Source of the DNA: Turicibacter faecis
Lineage (GTDB): Bacteria; Bacillota_I; Bacilli_A; MOL361; Turicibacteraceae
Assembly (NCBI RefSeq): GCF_037076425.1
Contig: NZ_AP028127.1
Location: 1,270,001-1,334,000, forward strand
Direction of reading: 5' to 3'
Length of the DNA: 64,000 nucleotides
The position numbers were made by a program, and so were the translations under genes. Positions 28,516 through 38,697 of this stretch are shown one piece after another (within the stretch, counting starts at the first letter, position 1; each line of letters opens with the position of its first letter). The notes under the pieces are model-generated. The model had not been told where the DNA came from. It worked only from the letters and a program-made list of their open reading frames with translations, and did no database searches.

Positions 28516-29415
28516 CTAAAAGAATCCACGTACCGAACGATAAACCTCACGTGTCGGATGTTTTTCATAAACGGCTAAACACTTCCCATCACGGCTAAAC
28601 AAGGCGACCGGCGAGTACGCTGTTTGTTTTACTTGCTCATGATGAAGTTGAACACCATTACGAACCAACTTTTCAACCCAAGCATCTACCGTGACCGATG
28701 GAAAGGCAGACATGGCCTCTTCGACGGACATCAATGTTAACGTTCCTTGTTCAGCTCGTTGTTTAAACTCTTCCATTGTTAAACAACTTTCAATTTTAAA
28801 AGAGCCCGATGCGACTCGTCTTAAATAAGACATATGCGCGGGATAACCTAATTTTTCACCAATAGTCACTGCAACGGTTCGGACAAACAACCCCTTACTT
28901 CCTCGAACACGAAAACTGAATTTCACAAGCCCGTCATCTGTTTTCGTAATCTGACTTGTTAATTCAAGATTTTCGATCGTCACCTCGCGCTTAGGACGTT
29001 CGACCTCAATTCCCGCTCGTGCATACTCATATAACTTTTTCCCATTAACTTTGACAGCCGAGTACATCGGCGGAACTTGAATACTTGGCCCCATCATTTC
29101 GTTGAAAACAGATTTTACATCCTCCTCTGTGATTTCCCCTTCAACGAATTGACGATCGACCATCTCTCCGTCAGCGTCTTCAGTCGTTGTCGAAAAACCT
29201 AAGGTCACTTCCCCTAAATACTCCTTTTCATTCGCCGTTAAAAACTGAGAAATTTTTGTTGCCCGACCTATGCACAACGGTAGGACGCCCGTTACATTAG
29301 GATCAAGTGTCCCCGTATGTCCCACTTTCTTCGTTTTCAATACTTTTCGCGCAATATTTACACAATCATGGGACGTCATCCCTGCTGGCTTATCTAATAA
29401 TAAGACTCCATCCAT
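28516..29415 (-). CDS. truB: tRNA pseudouridine(55) synthase TruB
   Basis: Makes pseudouridine 55 in the T-loop of tRNAs. The 299-residue protein has the N-terminal motif LLLDKPAGMTSH and the catalytic Asp38 in GTLDP (35-39), then the MYSAVKVNGKKLYEYAR and GLFVRTVAVTIGEKLG segments, and a C-terminal PUA-like domain. It lies between hemW and ribF with short gaps, suggesting one transcript. Confidence 0.96.
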   Translation of the reverse strand: MDGVLLLDKPAGMTSHDCVNIARKVLKTKKVGHTGTLDPNVTGVLPLCIGRATKISQFLTANEKEYLGEVTLGFSTTTEDADGEMVDRQFVEGEITEEDVKSVFNEMMGPSIQVPPMYSAVKVNGKKLYEYARAGIEVERPKREVTIENLELTSQITKTDDGLVKFSFRVRGSKGLFVRTVAVTIGEKLGYPAHMSYLRRVASGSFKIESCLTMEEFKQRAEQGTLTLMSVEEAMSAFPSVTVDAWVEKLVRNGVQLHHEQVKQTAYSPVALFSRDGKCLAVYEKHPTREVYRSVRGFF

Positions 29416-29435
29416 TCGTTACCGTCACCCTTTCC

Positions 29436-30572
29436 TTAAATAGATAATAAAAATTGTTCAAATACATCATTGGCCATCAAAAGACCTCGCCGTGTTAACT
29501 TAATTCGATTATTTTGACGAATTAAATATCCCTCTTTTATTAATTGTTGAAGGGCTGTTCGATATAAAGACTCAACATCTCGTTCATAGTGAGCTGAGAT
29601 TTCCGATAAATCGACCCCCTCTTGTAAACGTAAACCTAAAAACATCTCCTCTTCTAGATGTTCTTCTACTGTTAAAGTGCGCGACTCAATAATTGGTAGC
29701 TCTCCTTTGTTCAACTTTTCGATATAGGCATTAATCGAGCGTGTATTTTGATAACGAACACCCTCAATATAACCATGCGCCCCGAGTCCTACGCCAAAAT
29801 ATGTCTTATTTTTCCAATACCATTGGTTATGAATACTCGGCCGAGATGTTGAAAAATTGCTGATTTCATAGTGATGATACCCGTTCTTTTCTAACGTATT
29901 AATCACTAACTCATACATATGGGCTTCTAGTTCGTTATCCGTTAAGGTCACCTGGTCTTTCATATAAGCTAGATAGAGTGGCGTATGCTCCTCTACAATT
30001 AATGAATAGGCGGATATGTGTTCAACACCAAGTGAAATAGCCTCCTCTACATCCCGCTGAACTTGCTCGAGCGTCTGCGTTGGAATGGAGTAAATTAAAT
30101 CAATATTTATATTCGTGATACCTTTTGATCGAAGCAGCGAAACCGCCCGATGCACTTCTTGACGTCGATGCTTTCGTCCAATTATTTTTAACAACTGCTC
30201 ATCAAACGTTTGAACACCTAAACTAAATCGGGAAACATGATTCGCGATAAAATAGTTCACTTTTTCTTCAGTTAAGTTTTCAGGATTAGCCTCTAAACTA
30301 AATTCAACTAACTGATCAAGGGGAAGGGCTTGCGCTAGGTAATCAAATAAAGGACGGATTTGCTCAATACTTAGGGCCGTTGGCGTTCCGCCCCCTATGT
30401 AAACCGTCTGAACCTCATCAAACCCTACTTGCTGTTCGTAATATCGAAGTTCACGAATCAAAGACTCCACATAGGCCTCGTGACGCTGACCCTTCGTTAA
30501 TAACTTAGGAAAATCGCAATAGGTACAAATATGGTCACAAAAAGGAATATGAATATATAACCCTTTAGGCAT
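29436..30572 (-). CDS. hemW: HemW-type radical SAM protein (heme chaperone)
   Basis: Coproporphyrinogen-oxidase-like radical SAM protein; HemW members handle heme rather than oxidise coproporphyrinogen. The 378-residue protein has the iron-sulfur motif CxxxCxxC at Cys12, Cys16 and Cys19, the GGGTPT SAM motif and a C-terminal HemN-type helical domain. The extra N-terminal segment of genuine HemN is missing. In Bacillus it sits between lepA and hrcA; here it lies between a PHP phosphatase and truB. Function by family only. Confidence 0.9.
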   Translation of the reverse strand: MPKGLYIHIPFCDHICTYCDFPKLLTKGQRHEAYVESLIRELRYYEQQVGFDEVQTVYIGGGTPTALSIEQIRPLFDYLAQALPLDQLVEFSLEANPENLTEEKVNYFIANHVSRFSLGVQTFDEQLLKIIGRKHRRQEVHRAVSLLRSKGITNINIDLIYSIPTQTLEQVQRDVEEAISLGVEHISAYSLIVEEHTPLYLAYMKDQVTLTDNELEAHMYELVINTLEKNGYHHYEISNFSTSRPSIHNQWYWKNKTYFGVGLGAHGYIEGVRYQNTRSINAYIEKLNKGELPIIESRTLTVEEHLEEEMFLGLRLQEGVDLSEISAHYERDVESLYRTALQQLIKEGYLIRQNNRIKLTRRGLLMANDVFEQFLLSI

Positions 30573-30581
30573 AAAAACCTC

Positions 30582-31358
30582 CTATAAATGCGTAATGACA
30601 TTTAACTTTAGCCGTTTCGCAAAGTCACGCGCCATTTGCATATATTCATCATTTAAATAAGCAGGATCATGACAATCAGAATTCACCATCACCTTAACTT
30701 CTTTAAACTCCGTGGCGATAATTTTCCAAAACTTCTCCGATGGATAAGGATAGCGAACACCATCTTCATATTTTTGTTCTCCTCGACGTAATCCATTTGC
30801 ATTCACTTCTAAAATCACATCGTACTTAAGTGCAGCTCTTGCGATTTGTCGAGTTACTTTTTCACAGGCTTCATCCCATTTAGGATAAGTCGTCATGAAA
30901 ACATCTGGATGAGCCAAAATTTTAAAAAATCCTGTTGCCATTCCCTCTTCAATACCCGCCGCATAAAGCTCTAACTGACGAGGTTCTGTGAAATGAAACG
31001 CATCTTTAAATTTTCCATCAATCTGAATATAATGTTGCGCTAAAATTAAATAATCCGTTTGCTTACTTAATGCCTTAATATCTTCAAAAAGAATAGGAAA
31101 ATATTCACACTCAAGTGCTTTTAAAACGCGGATCTGGGGATACTTTTCTTGAGCTTGTTCAATATCATTAAAATAATCTGATAGTTCATCATAACTCATT
31201 CGACGCGTTCCTAGTTGTTTAAAGTTGCGATGCGGCGTATGACAACTCATTCCAATTTCGTCATAATGATGTAAAACAGCCTCACGTACGTAAGCCTCGA
31301 CACCACCCTTAGCATGTTTGCAACGGTCATGATGTGTATGATAATTTGTTAACTTCAT
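30582..31358 (-). CDS. PHP-domain histidinol-phosphatase-like protein
   Basis: Metal-dependent phosphoesterase of the PHP (HisJ/HisK) class, 258 residues. Metal-binding motifs are visible: NYHTHHDRCKHA at residues 4-15, an ECEYFP segment, ILAHPD near 159 and the C-terminal NSDCHDP near 230. Sequence and length fit histidinol-phosphatase, but no other histidine genes are in the window, so the substrate is uncertain. It precedes hemW by 9 nt and is probably co-transcribed with it. SD GAGGTGG precedes the ATG. Confidence 0.8.
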   Translation of the reverse strand: MKLTNYHTHHDRCKHAKGGVEAYVREAVLHHYDEIGMSCHTPHRNFKQLGTRRMSYDELSDYFNDIEQAQEKYPQIRVLKALECEYFPILFEDIKALSKQTDYLILAQHYIQIDGKFKDAFHFTEPRQLELYAAGIEEGMATGFFKILAHPDVFMTTYPKWDEACEKVTRQIARAALKYDVILEVNANGLRRGEQKYEDGVRYPYPSEKFWKIIATEFKEVKVMVNSDCHDPAYLNDEYMQMARDFAKRLKLNVITHL

Positions 31359-31369
31359 CGTTCCACCTC

Positions 31370-31819
31370 TTTTAATGTTTTTCTTTCTTATTCCTCCCGC
31401 TTATAAAGCCAAAGGGACAAGCTTTCATCCTATCACATTCACTTCATAAAATAGAAGCTTTTTTTATCCTATTATTACCTATACATCCAATCCTATTTTC
31501 ATCTTCATAAAGTTAGCTAAACAGGCGCCAATTTGCTATTTCATCTAAGAGAGAAATACTCCCCCTAATAGAGACGTTAAATTATTTTCAGGAATAGGTC
31601 ACTTATTGCCACCTCTAATGATTAGGACTACCTTTTTCATCTTTCCTATCAAAAATTAGCATACTGCAATGACGCAGCAAATGAATTAACCGCCATTAGG
31701 AACCCTCCCTTATTGCTCAACTTTAAACATTTATTTTACGAAAAACTTATCTGGACTTATCTATAGTTTACCTTATATTTTAAAAAACATCATTCATTAG
31801 CTGTTTTTTTTATCTATAG
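31370..31819. other. Gap between lepA terminator and PHP phosphatase gene
   Basis: About 450 bp with no supported ORF, RNA or repeat. The promoter for the phosphatase-hemW-truB-ribF run is presumably in here, but no hexamer pair stands out. Confidence 0.4.
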
Positions 31820-31846
31820 AAAAAGAGAGGGCGCCTCCTCTCTTAA
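31815..31846 (-). terminator. Terminator of lepA
   Basis: Stem AAGAGAGG / CCTCTCTT with a 6-nt loop (about 31823-31844), overlapping the lepA stop codon; five T, then a mixed T-rich stretch, follow on the minus strand. Confidence 0.7.
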
Positions 31847-33684
31847 TCTTCGTCCATTGATAAGACCGCCATAAATGCCTCTTGTGGAACTTCAACCGAT
31901 CCAACAGACTTCATACGTTTCTTACCTTCTTTTTGTTTTTCAAGTAACTTACGTTTACGTGAAATATCTCCACCGTAACACTTCGCAAGAACGTTTTTGC
32001 GTAATGCTTTAATCGTTGAACGAGCAATAATTTTACCACCGATGGCTGCCTGAATAGGAACCTCAAATTGTTGTCTTGGAATAATTTCTTTTAATTTTTC
32101 CGTAATAACTTTCCCTCGTGAATACGCAAAATCTTTATGAACAATTAAGCTTAGTGCATCAACAATCTCTCCATTTAATAAAATGTCCATTTTCACTAGT
32201 TTAGATGGCTTGTATCCAATTAACTCGTAATCAAATGAAGCATATCCTTTAGTCGAAGATTTTAATTGATCAAAGAAATCATAGACAATTTCACCTAACG
32301 GAATTTCATAATTCACATGAACGCGTGTCTCATCTAAATATTGCATATCAATAAATACACCACGTTTTTTCTGACATAATTCCATAATCGGTCCTACATA
32401 ATCATTCGGTGTCATGATTGACGCTTTAACGTAAGGTTCTTCAATCGATTTAATGGTTTGTGGCTCTGGCATCTGAGAAGGGTTGTCAACAACCAACTTT
32501 GTTCCATCCGTTAAATAAACATGATAGATAACAGACGGCGCTGTTGCAATTAAATCAATATTAAACTCACGTTCAATACGTTCTTGAATAACATCCATAT
32601 GAAGTAATCCTAAAAACCCTGTACGGAATCCAAATCCAAGAGCTTGTGAAGTTTCCGGTTCAAATTGTAAAGAAGAATCGTTTAATACTAATTTTTCTAA
32701 TGCATCACGTAAATCATTATAGCGAGCGGCATCGATTGGGTATAACCCACAGAATACCATTGGATTTAATTTACGATAACCTGGTAAAGGTTCTTCAGCT
32801 GGCTTTGCAACCGATGTAATCGTATCCCCTACGCGTACCGTCTTCACATCTTTAATCGATGCGGTAACAAAGCCTACATCTCCAACACTTAAATAATCAA
32901 CGACTTTTTCATGAGGGGTATGCACACCAACTTCGACTACCTCATATTCGGCTCCAGTTGCCATCATTCGAATCATTTGCCCTTTTTTAATAGTTCCATT
33001 AACGACACGAATAGACGCGATGATTCCTCGATATTGGTCATAAACAGAGTCGAAAATTAACGCTTGTAATGGGGCATCCGGATCACCTGTCGGGGCAGGA
33101 ACCTTCTCAACAACCTGTTCTAAAATCTCTTCAATTCCGATTCCAGCTTTTGCCGAAGCTAATACCGCGTCATCCGCAGGAAGACCAATGATATCCTCAA
33201 CCTCTTGTTTGACACGCTCCGGATCCGCACTCGGTAAATCAATTTTATTTACTAATGGTAAAATTTCTAAATCATTATCTAATGCTAAATAAACGTTCGC
33301 AAGCGTTTGCGCCTCAATTCCTTGAGCAGCGTCAACAACCAATACCGCTCCCTCACATGCAGCTAATGAACGTGACACCTCATATGTAAAATCGACGTGT
33401 CCTGGCGTATCAATTAAATGTAAGATATACTCATTTCCATCTTTCGCTTTATATGTTAACTGCACGGCATTTAACTTAATTGTAATTCCGCGCTCACGCT
33501 CAAGTTCCATTGAATCTAATAGCTGATTTTTCATCTCACGTTTTTCCAATGCGTTCGTTCGCTCTAAAATACGATCCGAAAGCGTTGTTTTTCCATGATC
33601 GATGTGGGCTATAATTGAAAAGTTGCGAATTCGTTTTTGTCGCTCTTTAATTTGTTCACTATTAATCGCACTCACAAAGCTCAC
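31843..33684 (-). CDS. lepA: Elongation factor 4 (LepA)
   Basis: Ribosome-associated translational GTPase. The 613-residue protein has G1 AHIDHGKTT (about 26-34), switch region RERGITIK, G3 DTPGHVD and G4 NKID, then the LepA-specific C-terminal domain ([34 protein letters not shown] region). The family's usual length is about 600. It belongs to the conserved cluster gpr-spoIIP-yqxA-lepA. Confidence 0.97.
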   Translation of the reverse strand: MSFVSAINSEQIKERQKRIRNFSIIAHIDHGKTTLSDRILERTNALEKREMKNQLLDSMELERERGITIKLNAVQLTYKAKDGNEYILHLIDTPGHVDFTYEVSRSLAACEGAVLVVDAAQGIEAQTLANVYLALDNDLEILPLVNKIDLPSADPERVKQEVEDIIGLPADDAVLASAKAGIGIEEILEQVVEKVPAPTGDPDAPLQALIFDSVYDQYRGIIASIRVVNGTIKKGQMIRMMATGAEYEVVEVGVHTPHEKVVDYLSVGDVGFVTASIKDVKTVRVGDTITSVAKPAEEPLPGYRKLNPMVFCGLYPIDAARYNDLRDALEKLVLNDSSLQFEPETSQALGFGFRTGFLGLLHMDVIQERIEREFNIDLIATAPSVIYHVYLTDGTKLVVDNPSQMPEPQTIKSIEEPYVKASIMTPNDYVGPIMELCQKKRGVFIDMQYLDETRVHVNYEIPLGEIVYDFFDQLKSSTKGYASFDYELIGYKPSKLVKMDILLNGEIVDALSLIVHKDFAYSRGKVITEKLKEIIPRQQFEVPIQAAIGGKIIARSTIKALRKNVLAKCYGGDISRKRKLLEKQKEGKKRMKSVGSVEVPQEAFMAVLSMDED

Positions 33685-33795
33685 TCCATTCCAGTTTAAT
33701 ATCCATTTTATTTTACTTTAAAATGGCCTGTCTCACAAGAAAAATTTGTTGAATCGTTTGTTTTTATCAAGATTCCAAAAAATTCAGCCCTCGGC

Positions 33796-33842
33796 GTAGG
33801 AAAAAAACCTTCTTCACCAAATAGAAGAAGGTTTTTTCCTAC
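33796..33842 (-). terminator. Terminator of spoIIP-yqxA
   Basis: Long near-perfect inverted repeat, arms about 33796-33815 and 33824-33842, covering the yqxA stop codon. The minus-strand 3' arm contains seven T. Confidence 0.8.
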
Positions 33843-34237
33843 GATTCACTAATCACACGATCAAAAAAACGAACTGTCGTTCTTAACACCTCGCGAACGA
33901 CCGTTTTTAATAGATTTCCAATATCCTGTCCAGCCTTTGAAATATTATTATGGCCAATTCCCCTCATTTGATTTGAATAATCGGTTAAATTTCCCTGCTT
34001 TTCAAGAGTTGAGGAGTTTTGTTGTACACTCTTTCCTTCCTGTACCACCTGACTATACGGAACAAATGTATGGTCCTCATCGTCTAAGCTCTCCTCATAT
34101 TGTTCGATTTGGTCCTCTAGAAAAGTTGAATCAGGGATAGGCGCCGATTGAATCTTGATCGTCTGTCCCCTTAAACTATACAGGAGCCCAATCATAAAAC
34201 ATGTCACGCCTAATGTTACTGCTCCCCCTCTTTTCAT
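33839..34237 (-). CDS. yqxA: YqxA-like sporulation-locus protein
   Basis: Small protein of 132 residues with one N-terminal hydrophobic segment (about 7-24), then an acidic, low-complexity middle and a C-terminal amphipathic stretch (VVREVLRTTVRFFDRVI). It occupies the position of Bacillus yqxA (DUF3679) between spoIIP and lepA, and that position plus the layout are the basis for the name; sequence similarity could not be measured. Start chosen at ATG 34237 (SD GAGAGGGGG); the GTG at 34252 lies beside the spoIIP stop. Function unknown, possibly a membrane protein of engulfment. Confidence 0.7.
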   Translation of the reverse strand: MKRGGAVTLGVTCFMIGLLYSLRGQTIKIQSAPIPDSTFLEDQIEQYEESLDDEDHTFVPYSQVVQEGKSVQQNSSTLEKQGNLTDYSNQMRGIGHNNISKAGQDIGNLLKTVVREVLRTTVRFFDRVISES

Positions 34238-34251
34238 AGCTCCCCCTCTCA

Positions 34252-35316
34252 CTAATTTCCTGTGACGTAATCTGCTAAAACATCTGCAACAGCTTGGGCT
34301 GAGTTGTATACCTCTTCATACGTATTATACTCTCCGCCGACTTCAATCAGTAACATCGTCGTTGCAAAGTCTTGATTGTAAACACCATTATATCCCGCGC
34401 CCCCATTCGGTCGAATTCCTCGAGAAAGACCCGGGTATTTTTCGTTAAGTTTAGCATCTAACTCTTTAATAATTTGATGATTTTCCTCATGTCGGTCGTT
34501 ATCAGTCCCAAGAACAAACATAATTTTGGCGTACGGTTTTCCGTCAATCGTAATCGCAGAGTTAGCATAACTTACCGAATCGCGATGGAAATCAATAAAA
34601 TATTTCAATGTCTCATGTTGACTTGCCGTATCCTCTAAATACACACGTGAAGCTTTATATGAAGACGCATAATTCCAACTATTCTTACTCACATACTCTG
34701 CAACTGATCGCGATTCGACTAACGCATTTATATTTTTTCCTTGGAGGGCCTGTGCCACCATATACGAAAGATCGACGACACTTAACGGGCGACCAAGCGA
34801 ATCATTAACAGCTCCATCCTCATATAATTCCCCGTCATGTGAGTTAAAAATATAGACCAGTGGATTTTCCGTATAGGTCGTGGCGCCCGTCTCTGAGGCC
34901 TGATCTGGCACTGCCTCAGCGGCTTTACTTTTATAGGTGTAGCGATAGCCCTCTGCCGACGGAATGGCCGCCGTTGCATTTTGAGAGGGTGATTTCATGT
35001 TGATAAAAGCAAATCCGTCATTAATGAAAGAATATAATTGATTTAAGTCAAGTGACGTCATAACCGCCTTAAAATATTCTTGTAAGTTGAACACAACATC
35101 AATAATATCGCCTGCTGTTGAAAAATCAAAAATACTTGATAAAATCGGCTCCTGTTGACGATGCTCATCATTAGCATTCCGTTGATTCAGATAAAATAAC
35201 TGAAAAAATTGGGTGAAAAATAGCGTAAGAACAAATCCAACTCCAACAAGGTATGGCGTTAATTTATTCAGCTTCTTTTTTAATCTTTTTCTTCGTAAAC
35301 GTTGTTTTCGATTCAA
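34252..35316 (-). CDS. spoIIP: Stage II sporulation protein P
   Basis: Peptidoglycan amidase/endopeptidase that works with SpoIID and SpoIIM to thin the septal wall and drive engulfment. The 354-residue protein has a Lys/Arg-rich N-terminus and one membrane anchor (about 20-42). A long variable linker leads to the amidase domain: FNSHDGELY with the first metal His, the IDFHRDS motif with the second, and a C-terminal LLIEVGGEYNTYEE with a conserved Glu. The first motif is looser than the usual YHTHxxE. TTG start at 35316 with GGGAGG close by. It follows gpr as in Bacillus. Confidence 0.92.
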   Translation of the reverse strand: MNRKQRLRRKRLKKKLNKLTPYLVGVGFVLTLFFTQFFQLFYLNQRNANDEHRQQEPILSSIFDFSTAGDIIDVVFNLQEYFKAVMTSLDLNQLYSFINDGFAFINMKSPSQNATAAIPSAEGYRYTYKSKAAEAVPDQASETGATTYTENPLVYIFNSHDGELYEDGAVNDSLGRPLSVVDLSYMVAQALQGKNINALVESRSVAEYVSKNSWNYASSYKASRVYLEDTASQHETLKYFIDFHRDSVSYANSAITIDGKPYAKIMFVLGTDNDRHEENHQIIKELDAKLNEKYPGLSRGIRPNGGAGYNGVYNQDFATTMLLIEVGGEYNTYEEVYNSAQAVADVLADYVTGN

Positions 35317-35439
35317 GTCCTCCCGCCCCCTAAAACTCTATTTTCAAAAAGACTCTCTTTTTGTTCATCCCTTTATAAAAATATATAGTCCATTATACAG
35401 AAGCGGGAGTGTTAATTCTTGTTGTTTTATGGATACGAT

Positions 35440-36507
35440 TTAGCTAAATTGTACGTTTGTATGAAGAGCCCGATTAATTCCATTGGAAATTAATGTCGCT
35501 AATTCTTCCATATCCGTATCAATTTCCTTAGGGGTCACAATCAAATTATATCCATTAGGGGTCAATACTTCAGAGATTAACTGGCGCTTTTCCTCTTCCT
35601 CAAGCACGCCTACCTGCCCCATAAATTGCTGGCGAAGTTCGGTTGAAGGTAAATCATCATCCGTATAAGTTTGACGCACCGTCGAAAACGGCACCAGTTT
35701 TTTATATGAACGTTTTTCCTCTTTTAATGATTTACCTATATGTTTCAATAGCAAGTCAATCGTATCACTTGTAATTGAAACTGCATCAACTACTGTCGGA
35801 ACCCCAATTGCAAATACCGGGATCCCTAACGATTCCTCATCAATCGCCTTTCTTTTATTACCAACGCCACTTCCTGGAGCAATTCCTGTATCCGTCATTT
35901 GAATCATCTTATTCACCCGTTCAATTGATCGTGAAGCGAGGGCATCAACGACAACCAAAAATTGAGGTTTCACTTTTTGAACCAATGACTCGATGATATC
36001 GTAGGTTTCTATTCCGGTCATCCCCATAACCCCTGGAGCAAGCGCACAAACTTCCCGATAACTGCGGTCCACTTCATCGGGGCGTAACTCATATAAGTGT
36101 CTTGTCACAATAACTTCGTCAACTACCATCGGTCCTAAGGCATCCGGTGTAATATGATCATTTCCTAGCCCAATCACTAAACACGTATCTGTTTCCTTAA
36201 TTCCACGATGAGCTAATAATTTTGAAAATTGGTCGGCAAAAACCTCCATTGCCACTGTTAATTGGTCGTGATCATGAGTTAGTACGGAAGAGGTATCTAA
36301 TGTCATATATCGCCCCGCTTTTTTCCCAACACGCTCAACTGCCTCTTTAGCTACATCAATACACGTTACCTTCAATCCGCGAATTCGATCTTCCTCATAA
36401 ACGACACCTTCCTCATTCGGCTCATCCACCTCACCAACCATTTGTTCAACAGCCTCTAAAGCCAAATCTGACCGACACTGCCACTTCTTCATTTCCTGTT
36501 CATTCAT
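35440..36507 (-). CDS. gpr: Germination protease Gpr
   Basis: Protease that degrades small acid-soluble spore proteins at germination. It is made as a zymogen in the forespore. The 355-residue protein includes the acidic N-terminal propeptide region and the core GLGNDHITPDALGPMVVDEV, with APGVMGMTGIET and DALASRS further on, all typical of the A25 family. Start chosen at ATG 36507 (SD GAGGTGA, 6 nt); GTG 36516 is an alternative. It is upstream of spoIIP. A forespore (sigma-F/G) promoter is expected but no clear match was found. Confidence 0.95.
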   Translation of the reverse strand: MNEQEMKKWQCRSDLALEAVEQMVGEVDEPNEEGVVYEEDRIRGLKVTCIDVAKEAVERVGKKAGRYMTLDTSSVLTHDHDQLTVAMEVFADQFSKLLAHRGIKETDTCLVIGLGNDHITPDALGPMVVDEVIVTRHLYELRPDEVDRSYREVCALAPGVMGMTGIETYDIIESLVQKVKPQFLVVVDALASRSIERVNKMIQMTDTGIAPGSGVGNKRKAIDEESLGIPVFAIGVPTVVDAVSITSDTIDLLLKHIGKSLKEEKRSYKKLVPFSTVRQTYTDDDLPSTELRQQFMGQVGVLEEEEKRQLISEVLTPNGYNLIVTPKEIDTDMEELATLISNGINRALHTNVQFS

Positions 36508-36618
36508 TCTAATCACCTCAAAATTAGTGTGAACCAGTTTTCATCATTTCATGAAAAATTATTTGAAAATATTTTATATACCGCCTCAATCCCTCTACCT
36601 GCTTCATTTATTGCCTAT

Positions 36619-36650
36619 AAAAAAAGCCCATCTTCAACTGAAGATAGGCT
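36619..36650 (-). terminator. Terminator of pepD
   Basis: Stem AGCCTATCTTC / GAAGATGGGCT (one wobble) around AGTT on the minus strand (36625-36650), then seven T at 36619-36625. Confidence 0.85.
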
Positions 36651-36661
36651 GTTGTAGGTTA

Positions 36662-38119
36662 TTATTTGATGCTTTTTAAAACTTCACATAAGAATTGATA
36701 AACGCGTTCTGTTGATGAAATTGATAACGATTCTTTCGGCGTATGTGCTCCTGTAATATCAGGACCAATTGAAATCATATCAACATTTCCTAATTTTTGA
36801 GATAAGAATCCGCACTCTAATCCTGCATGAATCGCTGAAATTTGCAATTCTTTCCCGTACATTTGTTGATAAACCTCTTTCATCACTTCACGTACTTTTG
36901 ATTCCGGAGCAAACTGCCATTCTGGGTAATCCGCAATTAATTCTACCGATGCACCCGTTAACTGAGCGATAGCTTGGATTCGTTGATTAATTTCTGCTTT
37001 TAAAGAACTAACCGAACTACGAATAGCGCTGTCGATCGCAATTTCGTTCTCTAACATCTCAACAACCCCTGGATTCGTTGAGCTTTCTACTAATCCTTCA
37101 ATAGCTGCACTCATTGTTTGCGGACCATAAGGAATTAATTTTAAAATGTATTCTAAATTTGTCGCCATTTTTTCAGTGAAGACTTTCGTTACTAGTTCCC
37201 TTTCACTCATCGTCACAACAACCCCAGGATCCGTCACAGAAAATTCAATACGGACCATTTCTTCGAATGCTTGAACTTTTTCTTTTAACTGATTAACCTG
37301 ATTAGCAGGGAGTGTATAGGTTAATTGTGCACGTTTTGAAATAGCATTCATCTTTTCTCCACCGAATAGTTGTGAAATATATCCCCCTAATCCGTGAAGT
37401 TCTGTTAGTAAACGTCCCATTAATTTATTTGCATTTGCACGCCCTTTATTGATTTCAATTCCAGAGTGTCCACCTTTTAACCCGCTAATCACAAGGTCAT
37501 AAGTTACCATTCCATCTCCTTCAACAGACGTCCATTCAATTGGTAATTTTAATGAATTTCGCACCCCTCCGGCACATGAAGTCAAGGCAAATCCTTCTTC
37601 TTCTGAATCAATGTTAATTAAAATATCTCCTGGTACGTTTGCTGGATCAAGTGCCATGACTCCATCCATTCCTGTTTCTTCTTCTGTTGTCACTAAAACA
37701 GTTAACGCTGGGTGCTCAAGCGTATCGTCTGCTAAAATAGCAAGTGACATAGCTACCGCAATCCCATTGTCCGCACCAAGTGTCGTTCCCTTTGCACGTA
37801 ACCAATCACCATCAACATAAATTGGTAAAGCATCTGTTTCGAAGTTAAAATCCAACTCATCTTCTTTCACACATACCATGTCCATGTGTCCTTGTAAAAT
37901 CACTCGTGGCGCTGATTCGTACCCTTTTGTTGCTGGCTTTTTAATGATAACGTTTTTACAAGGTTCTTGGATATATTCTAATTGATGAGTTTTAGCAAAA
38001 TTCACTAAATAATCACTAATTGCTGCCTCGTTTCCTGATTCGTGTGGGATCTTTGTCATTTCTTCAAAGTAATGAAAAACCTGTTTGGGGTTTAAATTTC
38101 CTAATATTTCTGCCATCAT
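36662..38119 (-). CDS. pepD: Aminoacyl-histidine dipeptidase PepD (M20 family)
   Basis: Cytosolic zinc peptidase that splits Xaa-His and other dipeptides. The 485-residue protein has metal motif GHMDMVC (about 76-82), LGADNGI with the bridging Asp, the catalytic/metal pair in TTEEETGMDG (about 141-150), and a C-terminal HAGLECG motif. Length fits PepD. It has SD GGAGG and a terminator, so it is monocistronic. It is not part of the Bacillus gpr cluster and appears to be a lineage-specific insertion there. Confidence 0.93.
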   Translation of the reverse strand: MMAEILGNLNPKQVFHYFEEMTKIPHESGNEAAISDYLVNFAKTHQLEYIQEPCKNVIIKKPATKGYESAPRVILQGHMDMVCVKEDELDFNFETDALPIYVDGDWLRAKGTTLGADNGIAVAMSLAILADDTLEHPALTVLVTTEEETGMDGVMALDPANVPGDILINIDSEEEGFALTSCAGGVRNSLKLPIEWTSVEGDGMVTYDLVISGLKGGHSGIEINKGRANANKLMGRLLTELHGLGGYISQLFGGEKMNAISKRAQLTYTLPANQVNQLKEKVQAFEEMVRIEFSVTDPGVVVTMSERELVTKVFTEKMATNLEYILKLIPYGPQTMSAAIEGLVESSTNPGVVEMLENEIAIDSAIRSSVSSLKAEINQRIQAIAQLTGASVELIADYPEWQFAPESKVREVMKEVYQQMYGKELQISAIHAGLECGFLSQKLGNVDMISIGPDITGAHTPKESLSISSTERVYQFLCEVLKSIK

Positions 38120-38236
38120 GATGACCTCCTTTTTTCTTTATTCTACCATATTTTTGTGTTGAAACAACTGACAGTACCAATCATTTCTTGCAATGACTTT
38201 TATGACTATCTGGTCATTCCTATCATTACGTCAGCC

Positions 38237-38512
38237 TTATTTATCCGAATCTTTCACTTTATATTCCGTCGAATCAAAGACTGTCTTTTTTTGTTGTTCC
38301 TCTTTTTGTTGACGTTTAACCGTTAATTGATCCGGAATAATAAAAATACATGCAATGTATAAAATAAAACCTGTTCCGAAAGAAAAAATTGTAATCATCG
38401 CCCAAAGTAAACGAACAACCGTTGCATCCATGTTTAAATAATTCGCAATTCCTTGGCAAACTCCCGCAATCATTGCGCCTTCACGGACTTTATATAACCG
38501 TTTATTCGACAT
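38237..38512 (-). CDS. PspC-domain small membrane protein
   Basis: 91-residue protein with an N-terminal PspC domain: RLYKVREGAMIAGVCQGIANYLNMD followed by one or two membrane segments (about 35-62), then a charged Lys/Gln-rich tail. PspC proteins act in envelope-stress responses in other bacteria; the role here is not known. Start chosen at ATG 38512 with SD AAGGGTGA; GTG 38521 is an alternative. It stands alone between pepD and the divergent pncA-pncB pair. Confidence 0.85.
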   Translation of the reverse strand: MSNKRLYKVREGAMIAGVCQGIANYLNMDATVVRLLWAMITIFSFGTGFILYIACIFIIPDQLTVKRQQKEEQQKKTVFDSTEYKVKDSDK

Positions 38513-38637
38513 TTTAATCACCCTTTCTTAACGTAATTACCGTTATTATAGCGTAGTTTGGAAACGACTGACAACTTATTTCAAGATATTTTATAGAATC
38601 CTAACGAAAATGTTGGTGATAATCTTTGAATATACTA

Positions 38638-38643
38638 TATAAT
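38638..38643 (+). promoter_or_regulatory. -10 element upstream of pncA
   Basis: Perfect TATAAT at 38638-38643, 55 nt before the pncA ATG. The -35 is weak (TTGGTG at 38613, 19-nt spacer). Confidence 0.4.
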
Positions 38644-38697
38644 AGAAATATCTTGCCGATAGATAGAAAAAAAGAGAAAAATTGGAGGTTGTCTTAT

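Noticed and set aside
36508-36600. Sigma-G/F promoter for gpr
   Set aside because: A GTATA box is present but no -10 at the right spacing fits the consensus.
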